The notes below the pieces were generated by a model. The model made no database searches and was not told the DNA's origin. It saw only the letters and a program-made list of their open reading frames with translations. This document shows, piece after piece, positions 25,615-34,249 of a stretch of DNA of 58,263 bases. This DNA comes from Acholeplasmatales bacterium (GTDB taxonomy: Bacteria; Bacillota_I; Bacilli_A; Acholeplasmatales; Anaeroplasmataceae), in NCBI GenBank assembly GCA_017542485.1, contig JAFXXC010000031.1, forward strand, positions 1 through 58,263, written 5' to 3'. Position numbers and translations under genes: made by a program. The stretch's first letter is position 1. Each line of letters begins with the position of its first letter.

Positions 25615-27504
25615 TTATTCAGCATCTTCTGCCTCTTGATAATCAGCTACAAATGTAGGTAAGTCAACTACAACTTCTCCATTTTCAACATATTCAGAAT
25701 TGATCTCTTCAATAACTGCTATATTAGGTTCATCAGTCTTAAAGTCTTCAAAGATTTCATTAGCCAAATCTACAGGATTAACTTGTTCAATGTATTTCCA
25801 ACTAAATGTAAATGATTGTAAGAACCAAATTACAATTGTTGAAGCTAAAATAATAGTAAATGCCTTTTTAACATATCCCTTTAACTTATCCCATAAGTGA
25901 ATCATTAAAGCCTTAGGCTGTGGCATATGATATTGTGGAAGTTCCATAATGAATGGAGGTGTTTTTCCACGCATTACTGTCTTTTTCATTAATATTACAG
26001 TAATTATCGCTGTAGCAATACCTACAACATACATACTATAAGTAATTATATCAACATTAGGGAAACCAAACAATTGACATATACAACCAGCTATAGCCGT
26101 CAAAATTGGAAGCTTAGCACCACATGAGAAGAATGGAATAACACGAACTGTTGCGATTCTTTCTTCTTCATCAGCAAGTGTTCTTGTATTAATCATTGCA
26201 GGTACTGAACATCCAAATCCCATAATCATAGGAAGGAATGCTCTACCAGATAAACCAAATTTTCTAAATATTCTATCAAGAATAAAGGCAATTCTTGCCA
26301 TATATCCTGTATCTTCTAATATTGAGAAGAATAAGAATAATAATAGTATTTGTGGAACAAATGATAATACAGCAAATACTCCAGCTAAAACACCATCAAC
26401 TAAAAAGCCCGATACCCAACCAGGGGCACTTGATAGGCCATCTGCAGCAAGTCCTGATAACCAATCAGTAATACTAACTACAAAATTTTGAAGAATAACA
26501 CCTAATGAATTAATTCCCGAATCAGTCCAGAATAATCCTTCAAAAATACTACCTTCAAATGAAGGTGATACATTTTCAAATAATACACCTAAGAAGAATA
26601 AATTCTCTGAAAATGTTAAATGGAATAACAAGAATAATATTACTAAGAAGATTGGAATACCAGCCCACTTATTAGTTAATACCTTATCAATCTTATATGA
26701 TTTATTCTCAGCTTTAATATCAGTTACTGCCTTAACCTTATGGCAAGAATAATGATTAACTATATAATTATATCTACCATCTGCTATCAAAGCTTCTAAA
26801 TCAGAACCAAATATTTCATCATTGAAATTCTTCTTATATTCTTCTACAATACCACTTATTTTATCTGAATGGCTTTGTTCAATAAAATCACCCTCAATAA
26901 ACTTTATTGCATGATACATAGGAGAAGGAACACCTTCTTCTTCCATGCACTTAGTGATTTCATCAATAAATGGTCCAATCTTAGATCCACTTAATACACT
27001 AAATCCTTTTCTCGGCTTATTAGAAGTTTCATAAGCGACTTCCATAAGTTCATCTAGATTTGTTCCCTTTTGTGCAGAAATTGCAACAACAGGACAACCA
27101 ATTTCCTTTTCTAATGCTTTAATATCTATCTTGTCTCCGTTTTTCTCAACAACATCCATCATATTTAAAGCAATAACAACAGGAACATCCATCTCTAAAA
27201 TTTGAGTTGTTAAATATAGATTTCTTTCTAAGTTTGTCGCATCGACAATATTGATAACACAATCAGGTTTATCATCTACAATAAATCTTCTCGAAATAAC
27301 CTCTTCTGGTGTATATGGAGATAAAGAATAAATACCAGGTAAATCAACTATTGAAATTAATTCATCTAATTTTTTATAATCTCCTTCTCTTTTTTCTACT
27401 GTAACACCAGGCCAGTTACCTACATGAGCATTTGAACCTGTTAGTGCATTATATAATGTAGTTTTACCACAGTTTGGATTTCCAGCAAGCGCGAAATGTT
27501 TCAT
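25615..27504 (-). CDS. feoB: Ferrous iron transporter FeoB, truncated by nonsense codon
   Basis: 629 residues up to a premature TAA. The G-protein domain is intact: G1 GNPNCGKTT (8-16), G2 in WPGVTVEKREG, G3 DLPGIYSL, G4 NMMD. The first part of the permease follows, with gate motifs GFGCSVPAM and SCGAKLPIL. The missing part carries the last core helices needed for transport. FeoB imports Fe(II) with FeoA, whose stop overlaps this ATG (TAATG). Sequence around the break reads E-D-A-E-stop-D-V-N-G-Y, so one change from GAA, CAA or AAA would restore about 853 residues. Confidence 0.93.
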   Translation of the reverse strand: MKHFALAGNPNCGKTTLYNALTGSNAHVGNWPGVTVEKREGDYKKLDELISIVDLPGIYSLSPYTPEEVISRRFIVDDKPDCVINIVDATNLERNLYLTTQILEMDVPVVIALNMMDVVEKNGDKIDIKALEKEIGCPVVAISAQKGTNLDELMEVAYETSNKPRKGFSVLSGSKIGPFIDEITKCMEEEGVPSPMYHAIKFIEGDFIEQSHSDKISGIVEEYKKNFNDEIFGSDLEALIADGRYNYIVNHYSCHKVKAVTDIKAENKSYKIDKVLTNKWAGIPIFLVILFLLFHLTFSENLFFLGVLFENVSPSFEGSIFEGLFWTDSGINSLGVILQNFVVSITDWLSGLAADGLSSAPGWVSGFLVDGVLAGVFAVLSFVPQILLLFLFFSILEDTGYMARIAFILDRIFRKFGLSGRAFLPMIMGFGCSVPAMINTRTLADEEERIATVRVIPFFSCGAKLPILTAIAGCICQLFGFPNVDIITYSMYVVGIATAIITVILMKKTVMRGKTPPFIMELPQYHMPQPKALMIHLWDKLKGYVKKAFTIILASTIVIWFLQSFTFSWKYIEQVNPVDLANEIFEDFKTDEPNIAVIEEINSEYVENGEVVVDLPTFVADYQEAEDAE

Positions 27505-27743
27505 TACTTATTCTCCTCCATTATACAAAGTACTAAATCAGCTTCACCTTTTCGTAAAGTTAACTCATATCCTCTTAATGTAATTTCTAATGGATCTCCT
27601 AAAGGCGCTTTCTTTCTTAAAATAACACTAGCACCAGGAGTAATACCCATATCGAAGAGTCTTCTTCTTACTCTTCCTTCACCTTCTACGAATTTAATAG
27701 TACCTACTTCAGATATTTTAAATTCGCTCAATTTTTTCTCCAT
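27504..27743 (-). CDS. feoA: Ferrous iron transport protein A
   Basis: 79 residues, a small SH3-like protein that works with FeoB in Fe(II) uptake. Signature RRRLFDMGITPGASV and the DPLEITLRGYELTLRK segment are present. GGGAGGT lies upstream of the ATG. First gene of feoA-feoB-Cys-rich, controlled by the promoter at 27805-27833, which carries a metalloregulator-type operator. Confidence 0.95.
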   Translation of the reverse strand: MEKKLSEFKISEVGTIKFVEGEGRVRRRLFDMGITPGASVILRKKAPLGDPLEITLRGYELTLRKGEADLVLCIMEENK

Positions 27744-27782
27744 AAATACCTCCCAAAGTATTTTACACTATAAACACTTTTA

Positions 27783-27854
27783 TTAGATTTAACTAACCAT
27801 TGTTAGTATATACTAACTTGTTAATTATGTCAACATAAAATTAGTGTAAACTAA
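27783..27854 (-). promoter_or_regulatory. feo promoter with three metalloregulator-type boxes
   Basis: Minus-strand promoter: -35 TTGACA (27828-27833), 17-base spacer, -10 TATACT (27805-27810). Three copies of TTAG-N6-CTAA occur: 27783-27796 (TTAGATTTAACTAA), 27803-27816 (TTAGTATATACTAA, covering the -10) and 27841-27854 (TTAGTGTAAACTAA, just upstream of the -35). The form resembles DtxR/IdeR/MntR-family operators, so iron-dependent repression is expected. Confidence 0.85.
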
Positions 27855-27883
27855 CCTTTTTCTATTTTTTTCTATAGCATTAG

Positions 27884-28012
27884 AAAAAACGCCAATATAA
27901 GGCGTTTTTCAAATAAGGGGATTATTGCTAGTTAATTAACTTCCAAATTTAAAGCAAAGAAAAATAGCTGTCAAGAGGAAATACTTATATATTTGGTTAG
28001 CTATAACTAACT
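27884..28012 (-). ncRNA. Candidate iron-responsive small RNA
   Basis: A minus-strand promoter (28019-28047) would start RNA near 28012, and the hairpin at 27885-27909 would end it, giving about 129 nt. There is no ATG with a ribosome site inside. A metalloregulator-type box lies at the start point. In the RNA, AAUAA-UCCCC-UUAUU (27912-27926) puts a UCCCC in a loop, the type of C-rich motif used by RoxS/RsaE- and FsrA-like sRNAs to mask SD sequences. By position and control it would be the iron-sparing sRNA of this organism. No homology is claimed. Confidence 0.55.
27885..27909. terminator. Hairpin ending the candidate sRNA
   Basis: A 9-bp perfect stem AAAAACGCC/GGCGTTTTT with a 7-base loop. 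It lies upstream of the feo promoter and follows no protein gene. Confidence 0.85.
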
Positions 28013-28047
28013 AATGATATTCTACACTATCTTTTATCTATAGTCAA
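27997..28047 (-). promoter_or_regulatory. sRNA promoter with fourth metalloregulator-type box
   Basis: -35 TTGACT (28042-28047), 17-base spacer, -10 TAGAAT (28019-28024) on the minus strand. The box TTAGCTATAACTAA (27997-28010) covers about +1 to +15, where a bound repressor would block initiation. Confidence 0.7.
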
Positions 28048-28054
28048 TCACTTT

Positions 28055-28083
28055 TTTACTTTTATTTTAAAATCTAGTATAAT
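28055..28083 (+). promoter_or_regulatory. msrC promoter
   Basis: -35 TTTACT (28055-28060), 17-base spacer, -10 TATAAT (28078-28083). It is divergent from the candidate sRNA promoter, with the -35 elements about 10 bases apart. Confidence 0.7.
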
Positions 28084-28099
28084 ACATTTGGTGATAGAT

Positions 28100-28561
28100 A
28101 TGACAAATTATAACGATATATTAAATGAATTACCATATTTAATAGAAAACAATGAATATGAAGTAACTGTATTAAGTAATACTTCTGCCTTATTAAATCA
28201 GTATATGGATAATATCAATTGGGTAGGATTTTACATATTAAAAGATAATTATTTATATCTAAGTTCATTCCAAGGCAAACCTGCCTGTATAAAAATTAAA
28301 GTTGGTAATGGTGTATGTGGCACATGTATAGAAAAGAATTCTACTATTGTTGTCGATGATGTTCATAAATTTAAAGGACATATAGCATGCGATAGTGCAT
28401 CAAATAGTGAAATATGTATTCCAATTTATAAAAATAATCAATTATATGGATTATTAGATATAGATTCACCTATATTTAATAGATTTAATAATATTGATAA
28501 GGAAAGCCTAGAAAAGGTAGCTAATCTTGTAAGCCAAGCATTAAATAAAACAGCATTTTAA
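28100..28561 (+). CDS. msrC: Free methionine-(R)-sulfoxide reductase (GAF domain)
   Basis: Reduces free Met-R-sulfoxide, an oxidative-damage repair step. 153 residues forming one GAF domain. The three family cysteines are at C63 (KPAC), C73 (GNGVCG) and C97 (GHIACD); extra cysteines occur at C76 and C106. WVGFY and SEICIPI are family segments. The ATG at 28100 has GGTGAT seven bases upstream; the frame can be extended to a TTG at 28088 but that lacks a ribosome site. Its terminator has been split by an IS3-family insertion. Confidence 0.93.
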   Translation: MTNYNDILNELPYLIENNEYEVTVLSNTSALLNQYMDNINWVGFYILKDNYLYLSSFQGKPACIKIKVGNGVCGTCIEKNSTIVVDDVHKFKGHIACDSASNSEICIPIYKNNQLYGLLDIDSPIFNRFNNIDKESLEKVANLVSQALNKTAF

Positions 28562-28571
28562 AAACCAGCAC
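28562..28571 (+). terminator. Left arm of the split msrC terminator
   Basis: AAACCAGCAC directly follows the msrC stop. Its partner GTGCTGG plus CTTTTTT lies at 30124-30137, beyond the IS. Joined, they form an 8-bp-class hairpin with a 4-base AATC loop. Confidence 0.7.
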
Positions 28572-28611
28572 AATGTTGGGTACCCAATAATTTGGACTAG
28601 ATAATTTAATA

Positions 28612-29577
28612 TTATAATTGTGATAAGGATTGTTGTCTATATTGAAGTGGACTCAATCCTTTTCTTTTTATATTTATTCTTTCTTCATTGTACCATTTAA
28701 TGTAATCTTCAATAGCTTTCTTAAGGTCATCAATAGTTTTGAATTCATATTCATGACCATAATACATTTCGTTCTTTAATATACCAAAGAAGTTTTCCAT
28801 TAAAGAATTATCCATACAGTTTCCTTTTCTAGAGAATGATTGTTTTATACCTCTAGATTTTAACCATAGACCATATTGCCTCATTTGATATTGCCATCCC
28901 TGATCCGAATGAAATATTAAACCTTTAAGATTATCATATTGATTGAATGCTTTATCTATCATTCTTTTAGTTTGATTAAAATCAGGATGTATAGATAAAT
29001 CATATGCTATTATTGAACCATCATACATATCCATTATTGGTGATAAATATAATTTACCATCTTTATGTTTGAATTCCGAAACATCAGTAGTCCATTTTTG
29101 ATTAGGTGCTGTTGCTTCAAAATGTCTTTTAAATATTGTTCTATTTTTTTCTTCATCTATTACTTTTTCCAGAAGAAGATTCTCTTTAGGTTCACCATTA
29201 TCTTTCTTGTATGAATGGTATTTACCATTTTTACCTTGAATACCAAATATACCTAGTTCATGCATAATACGCTGCACACGCTTATGGTTAATTGGTTCAC
29301 TAGAATTGTTATTTAACATTAATGTAATACATTTAAAACCATATCTACAACGTGATTTTCGGTATATTTCAAGTATTTTATCACGTAATTCTTTATCTTT
29401 TGATTCTTTAACTTTTAATGCCTTTAATCCATAATAATAGCTAGATTTAGCTATTCTACATATTCTTAATAAATCAGCTAGAGGAAATTTATGCCTTAGC
29501 TCATTAATTGTTTTTACTTTTTCCTCGTTTGACGGTTCTGACGTTCTTGAACTAAGGCTTGGAGTTTTTTTAAGCAT
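28612..29577 (-). CDS. IS3-family transposase OrfB (DDE integrase)
   Basis: 321 residues. The HTH_21-type segment (YRKSRCRYGFKCI) precedes the rve core: WTTDVSEF (first Asp), IFHSDQGWQY (second Asp) and NSLMENFFGILKNE (Glu), then WYNEERINIKRKGLSP. All three catalytic acids are present, so the enzyme looks active. Its ATG overlaps OrfA in the -1 frame next to an A7 run (29565-29571 on the minus strand), consistent with an OrfAB fusion made by programmed -1 frameshifting. Confidence 0.95.
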   Translation of the reverse strand: MLKKTPSLSSRTSEPSNEEKVKTINELRHKFPLADLLRICRIAKSSYYYGLKALKVKESKDKELRDKILEIYRKSRCRYGFKCITLMLNNNSSEPINHKRVQRIMHELGIFGIQGKNGKYHSYKKDNGEPKENLLLEKVIDEEKNRTIFKRHFEATAPNQKWTTDVSEFKHKDGKLYLSPIMDMYDGSIIAYDLSIHPDFNQTKRMIDKAFNQYDNLKGLIFHSDQGWQYQMRQYGLWLKSRGIKQSFSRKGNCMDNSLMENFFGILKNEMYYGHEYEFKTIDDLKKAIEDYIKWYNEERINIKRKGLSPLQYRQQSLSQL

Positions 29578-30059
29578 TCGTTCTCCATTTGCAGCTGATA
29601 GTTTTCTTTACGAAGTCTATTTAATTCTTCACGTTCGGCATCTGTTATAGGTGCCATTGCTTCATTAGTAGAAGTTACATCTTTAGTTTGATTTTTTCTT
29701 GGTCTTCCCATTTTCGAGACACCTGGCCTTCCCCTGTTATCGATAAGACCATTATAACCTAGTTTCTCGTATTTTGAAATCCATTGCTGAACAACTGAAT
29801 GGCTAACATTAATTTCTATAGCTAATGACGTTTTACTTTCACCGGCATAATATCGATTTATGATTGTTAGTTTTTCATCAACAGTAAATAATTTTGATTT
29901 GCTATGTAATATTCCTTCTAATCCATGCTTTTTGTATCGACGAATAATACGATCCATTGTAGCAACACCAATTCCAAATTTAGGTGCTATTCTCGTATAT
30001 GAATATCCTTCATCTACAAGTCTTGCTATTTCTTTTAAATCTTCATCTTTTAATTTCAT
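29514..30059 (-). CDS. IS3-family OrfA, DNA-binding subunit
   Basis: 181 residues. Two helix-turn-helix motifs (EIARLVDEGYSYTRIAPKFG and RYYAGESKTSLAIEINVSH), then a leucine-zipper-like region (LNRLRKENYQLQMENECLKK) for multimerisation, as in IS150-type OrfA. GAATGCTTAAAAAAACTCC near the end holds the slippery A7 that would allow the OrfAB product. Confidence 0.93.
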   Translation of the reverse strand: MKLKDEDLKEIARLVDEGYSYTRIAPKFGIGVATMDRIIRRYKKHGLEGILHSKSKLFTVDEKLTIINRYYAGESKTSLAIEINVSHSVVQQWISKYEKLGYNGLIDNRGRPGVSKMGRPRKNQTKDVTSTNEAMAPITDAEREELNRLRKENYQLQMENECLKKLQALVQERQNRQTRKK

Positions 30060-30185
30060 AAAAAAATACCCCTAAGTCTTTCTAGATTTCTCTAGTCCAA
30101 CTTTAGGGGTACTCTTCACAATCGTGCTGGCTTTTTTGTGTCTACGAACTATTGACTAGTTCAACAAAATCTCGGTCTATTTACT

Positions 30186-30410
30186 CTATTTTTCTTCTAT
30201 TCTATTTAAGCTACAATTATAGCCTAATGATTTTATAGCTTCTATTATACTATCTATATTATCATCATTTTCCATAATGATAATAGTTTCGTTCTTCTTA
30301 TGACTAGATTTAACCTTTTTAATCTTAGCTGTTTTTCTAACAATATCATTGATATGTGCTTCACACATACCACATTTCATTCCATCTACATTTAAAAATA
30401 TCTTTTTCAT
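30186..30410 (-). CDS. Heavy-metal-associated domain protein (CopZ-like)
   Basis: 74 residues, a ferredoxin-like HMA fold. The metal site is VDGMKCGMCEAH (M-x-C-x2-C, C13 and C16), with the conserved SLGYN near the C-terminus. Such proteins bind Cu(I) or other soft metals as chaperones. It is the last gene of the ABC-ZIP-HMA operon, starting 8 bases after the ZIP gene, so a metal-handling role fits; the metal cannot be read from the sequence. Confidence 0.88.
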   Translation of the reverse strand: MKKIFLNVDGMKCGMCEAHINDIVRKTAKIKKVKSSHKKNETIIIMENDDNIDSIIEAIKSLGYNCSLNRIEEK

Positions 30411-30418
30411 AATTACTC

Positions 30419-31189
30419 CTATCCTAACGCTATATCTAACGCCATCATTAATACAAATCCTATCGCTAGACCTATAGTAGCCAAATTAGAGTGACTACCT
30501 GTATTAGCCTCAGGTATCAATTCTTCAACAACTACATAAATCATCGCACCAGCTGCGAATGCTAGAACAAATGGCAATATTGTACTAACATAATATGTTA
30601 ATAAAATGGCTACTAAAGCTGCAATAGGCTCTACAATACCAGATAAAAATCCATATACAAATGCTTTTAATTTTGAATGACCTTCTTCCTTTAAAGGCAT
30701 TGATATAATTGCACCTTCTGGGAAATTTTGAATTGCAATACCTATAGATAACGCAAGCATCGCATGCTCATTAATGTTACCTGATATCATACCAGCTATA
30801 ACAACACCAACTGCTAAGCCTTCTGGAATATTATGAAGTGTTACAGCTAAAAACATTTTAAATGTCTTACTTAATTTATTCTTTTTAATTCCTTCTTCTT
30901 GCTTATCAATATGAATATGTGGAATCAAATAATCTAACAATAACAAAAATCCAATTCCTACTAGAAAACCTATTCCAGGTATTAACCACTTTTTATAATT
31001 ATCATATGTATCTATTGCAGGTTCAAGCAAACTCCAAATAGACGCAGCCATCATAACTCCAGATGCGAAACCTAGTAATATCTTTTGTAATTTTGGATTG
31101 ATACTATCTTTTAAAAAGAATACCATTGCACTACCAAGTGTAGTACCAATCAAAGGTATTATTAAACTAATTACAACAATCCAAGACAT
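30419..31189 (-). CDS. ZIP-family metal transporter
   Basis: 256 residues with about eight transmembrane helices. The ZIP helix 4 motif HNIPEGLAVGV and helix 5 IQNFPEGAIISMP carry the metal-site His, Asn and Glu residues. A short HIHID cytoplasmic loop is present. GufA/ZupT-like members carry Zn(II) and other divalent metals. The start is the ATG at 31189, because GAGGTGAT lies 6 bases before it; a GTG three codons upstream falls inside that site. It lies between the FtsX-like permease and the HMA protein. Confidence 0.9.
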   Translation of the reverse strand: MSWIVVISLIIPLIGTTLGSAMVFFLKDSINPKLQKILLGFASGVMMAASIWSLLEPAIDTYDNYKKWLIPGIGFLVGIGFLLLLDYLIPHIHIDKQEEGIKKNKLSKTFKMFLAVTLHNIPEGLAVGVVIAGMISGNINEHAMLALSIGIAIQNFPEGAIISMPLKEEGHSKLKAFVYGFLSGIVEPIAALVAILLTYYVSTILPFVLAFAAGAMIYVVVEELIPEANTGSHSNLATIGLAIGFVLMMALDIALG

Positions 31190-31203
31190 TATAATCACCT
31201 CTT

Positions 31204-33462
31204 TTATAGGTTGTCATCTTTTAAAGCTAATGATAAATTAATCCTTGATATTTTTCTTGATTCAATCAAATATACGATTAAGAAAGCCCCAATTCCTATA
31301 CCAAATATCATAGGATATAAATATGGTGCGATATAAAAATCTAACCATCCCTTCATCTTATATCTTAAAACTAAATCCCATGCAATTTTAATAAAAAATT
31401 GTGCTATAAATGTTGATATTACAACTGATAATATTGTTATTATACCAGTTGATACATTATAAATTTTATTAATATTAAATGTGTCATAGCCAATTATCTT
31501 TAGCATAGATATTTGACTTTGATTCTTTTCTATTACAATCTTAGCAAGTAAGAATATTAATAATGTAAATAATATAACTGAAATTGCAGTAAATAAAACA
31601 AATACCTTACCCATAGAATCTGATAATTGATTACTAATAACAATTAAATCATCAAGTGTAATTATCTTATAAACATAATCATCTGCTATATCCAATTTCT
31701 TATCAGAAAAATATGATGTCAAATATCCAGAATCAAATGTATCCATAAATAAATCTTTATCCATAAACACAATTAATGATCCTGTTGTTTCATATGAATC
31801 TGATATTACAAATTCATATGTTTTATCTGCGTATTCTTCTACCAACTTAATTGTTTCACCATTTTTTAAATTATATTTAGATTTTAATCCAGATGCGATA
31901 ACAACCTTATTTTTCTCTATATTTATATTCTTTAAATACTTAGAATCATCTCCATATTTATCTAAACCAAATATCATTATTTCATCATTGTTATAATCTA
32001 ATGTTTTTACATATAATTTTTCACCATCTAAATCATCCATATCAACCTTTAAAATAGTTTGATATGGTGCTATTTGGCTTTTAATAACTTCTTCTTTATA
32101 ATGATTTAATAAAGGATCCATCATTAATCCAAACAATAATATTATTGTTGCGAACAATGTTCCAAAGAATAATGCTATATATGTTCCTTTATTTTGCAAT
32201 ACAACTCTTATTTGATATCTAGATATGAAATTAATTTTATGACTTAATTTCATTACCTTTTTATTCTTCTTTATTATTAATTGATTTCTAAGAAGATTTA
32301 AAGAAGGTAAACTTATAGTTTTTAATACTACCAATAAATTAATAATAAATACCATAATTATTGGTAATATTGTTGTATATAACAATGCTTTAGCATTATA
32401 GAATGTAGTATAAACAGGTAAAGAATATGAATGATAATATAATCCTACTAAATATTCTTTTAACCATGTATAAGCTAATATATTACCAAATATACCAGCA
32501 AGCAATGTAGTTATTGTAGGTAATATTAAATAACTAATCAATAATTCAAAGCGATTATAACCCATTGCCTTAAGTGTACCAATGCTTTTAGCTTCTCTTT
32601 CAATTTGACTTTTAGCAGATAAAGCAAATACAAATGCCAAGCCAAATACAATAATAGCGCCAAACACTAACATCATTGTTAAATCGCCCTCTAAATCCTC
32701 TATAGAGAACTGAATAGCTTGATTATCTTCTTTAGCAAGTAAGCTATCTAATGAATTACCATTTAATAATAATGTTTTGTATAAATTCTTTGTTAATTCA
32801 GTATTATTTTCGTGTGCTTCATTCTTCTCTAACCTTTTTGGATATAAATATGCATAATCATAAACTAAATGCTCATTTGAAATATTATTAAATGCATTAT
32901 CATTTACAAGTGCTATTGTAAAGCTATTCGCATTAAACATTGAATCAGTATTATTTTTGAACAAACACGAATAATCAACTAATGAAATAGATGATGAAAT
33001 GATATATTCTTTATTATTGATAATATATTTATCACCAACATTTAATTTATTGTTTTCTAGATATAATCTATCAAGTGCTATTTCATTATCCTTAGTCGGA
33101 ATATTACCATTATGAACACAATACTTATTAATATTATCTCTATCAGATATCTTATATATTCTTACAGTATGATTTAATAACGCTGTTTCATCCTTATAAT
33201 TAATACTATATATTTTAATATTTTCTTTTTTTTCTATACTACTAATTAAATCACTTGAAATTTCGTTTGTAGTGATAAAATGTCCATCTTCTAGAGTATA
33301 TTTATCTATACCTTCATAATATGTTTTAATCATTGAATCATTACCAATCATATAACCACTACATAAAGCTATAGGTAATGATAAGAATAAAAACATAATT
33401 ATATATTTAACTAAATCCTTAAGCAATTCTCTTGGTAATCTTTTATAAAGTGGATTTCTCAT
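31204..33462 (-). CDS. ABC transporter permease, FtsX/MacB type
   Basis: 752 residues. Two repeated FtsX units: an N-terminal helix, a large extracellular domain (about 40-235), three helices (FALSAKSQIEREAKSIGTLK precedes one), a cytoplasmic linker, and a second set with FLLAKIVIEKNQSQISMLKI. The IGTLKAMGY and MLKIIGYD signatures of the coupling helix occur in both halves. This class drives mechanotransmission, peptide or antibiotic efflux, or lipoprotein handling rather than small-solute import. It overlaps the ATPase gene by four bases. Confidence 0.9.
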   Translation of the reverse strand: MRNPLYKRLPRELLKDLVKYIIMFLFLSLPIALCSGYMIGNDSMIKTYYEGIDKYTLEDGHFITTNEISSDLISSIEKKENIKIYSINYKDETALLNHTVRIYKISDRDNINKYCVHNGNIPTKDNEIALDRLYLENNKLNVGDKYIINNKEYIISSSISLVDYSCLFKNNTDSMFNANSFTIALVNDNAFNNISNEHLVYDYAYLYPKRLEKNEAHENNTELTKNLYKTLLLNGNSLDSLLAKEDNQAIQFSIEDLEGDLTMMLVFGAIIVFGLAFVFALSAKSQIEREAKSIGTLKAMGYNRFELLISYLILPTITTLLAGIFGNILAYTWLKEYLVGLYYHSYSLPVYTTFYNAKALLYTTILPIIMVFIINLLVVLKTISLPSLNLLRNQLIIKKNKKVMKLSHKINFISRYQIRVVLQNKGTYIALFFGTLFATIILLFGLMMDPLLNHYKEEVIKSQIAPYQTILKVDMDDLDGEKLYVKTLDYNNDEIMIFGLDKYGDDSKYLKNINIEKNKVVIASGLKSKYNLKNGETIKLVEEYADKTYEFVISDSYETTGSLIVFMDKDLFMDTFDSGYLTSYFSDKKLDIADDYVYKIITLDDLIVISNQLSDSMGKVFVLFTAISVILFTLLIFLLAKIVIEKNQSQISMLKIIGYDTFNINKIYNVSTGIITILSVVISTFIAQFFIKIAWDLVLRYKMKGWLDFYIAPYLYPMIFGIGIGAFLIVYLIESRKISRINLSLALKDDNL

Positions 33463-34157
33463 AATTCTAATTCACTTGCCTTTACTTTAGCATTATTGAC
33501 CTCATTAGAAATTATTTGACCATCTTTAAGTCTAATAATTGTATCAGCCATCTTAGCAATATTCTCATTATGAGTAACCATAATGATAGATGTATTATAT
33601 GTGTCTTTTACTTTTTCAATTAATTCTAATATTTGTTTAGATGTATCAGAATCTAAAGCTCCTGTTGGTTCATCACATAATAATAAATTAGGATTTTTAA
33701 CAATAGCACGACCAATAGATGTTCTTTGTTGTTGTCCACCTGATAGTTGTGCAGGTATTTTATTCTCATGTTTTTTCAATCCTAATACATCAATTAATTC
33801 ATCAACATTTAAATGCTCCTTAGATAAATAAGCACCAACCTCTATATTTTCTCTTACGGTTAAATTAGGTATTAAATTATAACTCTGAAATACATATCCT
33901 AAATTCTTTCTTCTATATGCTATTCTATTCTTTTCAGACATTGTTTCAATAAATTCACCATTAATACCAACTCTTCCTTCATCTAAAGTATCAATACCAC
34001 CTATAATATTCAATAATGTAGATTTACCTGAACCTGATGGACCTAATAAAACAACCATCTCTCCTTTTTTAACTCTAAAAGATATTCCTTTTAAAGCATA
34101 ATAACTATTTTCACCACTTCCATATGTCTTTTTTATATTATCAATCTCTATAAACAT
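33459..34157 (-). CDS. ABC transporter ATPase, MacB/LolD type
   Basis: 232 residues. Walker A GPSGSGKST, Q-loop FQSYNL, signature LSGGQQQR, Walker B LLLCDEP, D-loop GALD, H-switch THN: a complete nucleotide-binding domain. The start is the ATG at 34157, supported by GGGAGGAG; an upstream in-frame ATG at 34208 lies within the operator region and is rejected. It energises the permease encoded just downstream, with a four-base overlap. Confidence 0.93.
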   Translation of the reverse strand: MFIEIDNIKKTYGSGENSYYALKGISFRVKKGEMVVLLGPSGSGKSTLLNIIGGIDTLDEGRVGINGEFIETMSEKNRIAYRRKNLGYVFQSYNLIPNLTVRENIEVGAYLSKEHLNVDELIDVLGLKKHENKIPAQLSGGQQQRTSIGRAIVKNPNLLLCDEPTGALDSDTSKQILELIEKVKDTYNTSIIMVTHNENIAKMADTIIRLKDGQIISNEVNNAKVKASELEL

Positions 34158-34181
34158 AAATAACTCTCCTCCCAAACATAT

Positions 34182-34208
34182 ATTATAATTAATTGAACAA
34201 TTGTTCAA
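34182..34208 (-). promoter_or_regulatory. Promoter and 16-bp palindromic operator of the ABC/ZIP/HMA operon
   Basis: TTGAACAATTGTTCAA (34193-34208) is perfectly self-complementary and overlaps the -35 region. The -10 TATAAT is at 34182-34187. Palindromes of this size are typical of TetR-type repressors; no repressor gene is adjacent. Confidence 0.72.
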
Positions 34209-34249
34209 CTATTTATCTTATTTTTTATAAATTTTTTTAAAATTAATTA

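Larger units (their letters stand above)
28575..30119 (-). mobile_element. IS3-family insertion sequence (about 1545 bp)
   Basis: Two overlapping transposase ORFs lie between imperfect inverted ends. Left: GTTGGGTACCC...TTGGACTAGA; right, inverted: GTGAAGAGTACCCC...TTGGACTAGA. CACAAT occurs on both sides (28569-28574 and 30117-30122); AAT of it is the likely 3-bp target duplication, giving the ends used here. The element looks complete. Confidence 0.88.

Noticed and set aside
25615..25617. TAA in feoB as evidence for a reassigned stop codon
   Set aside because: TAA, TAG and TGA all end other genes in the window at well-supported positions, and tRNA-Trp has a CCA anticodon, so code change is not supported.
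34158..34208. Longer N-terminus for the ABC ATPase starting at 34208
   Set aside because: The extension covers the promoter and operator, reads as low-quality sequence, and the internal ATG has GGGAGGAG.
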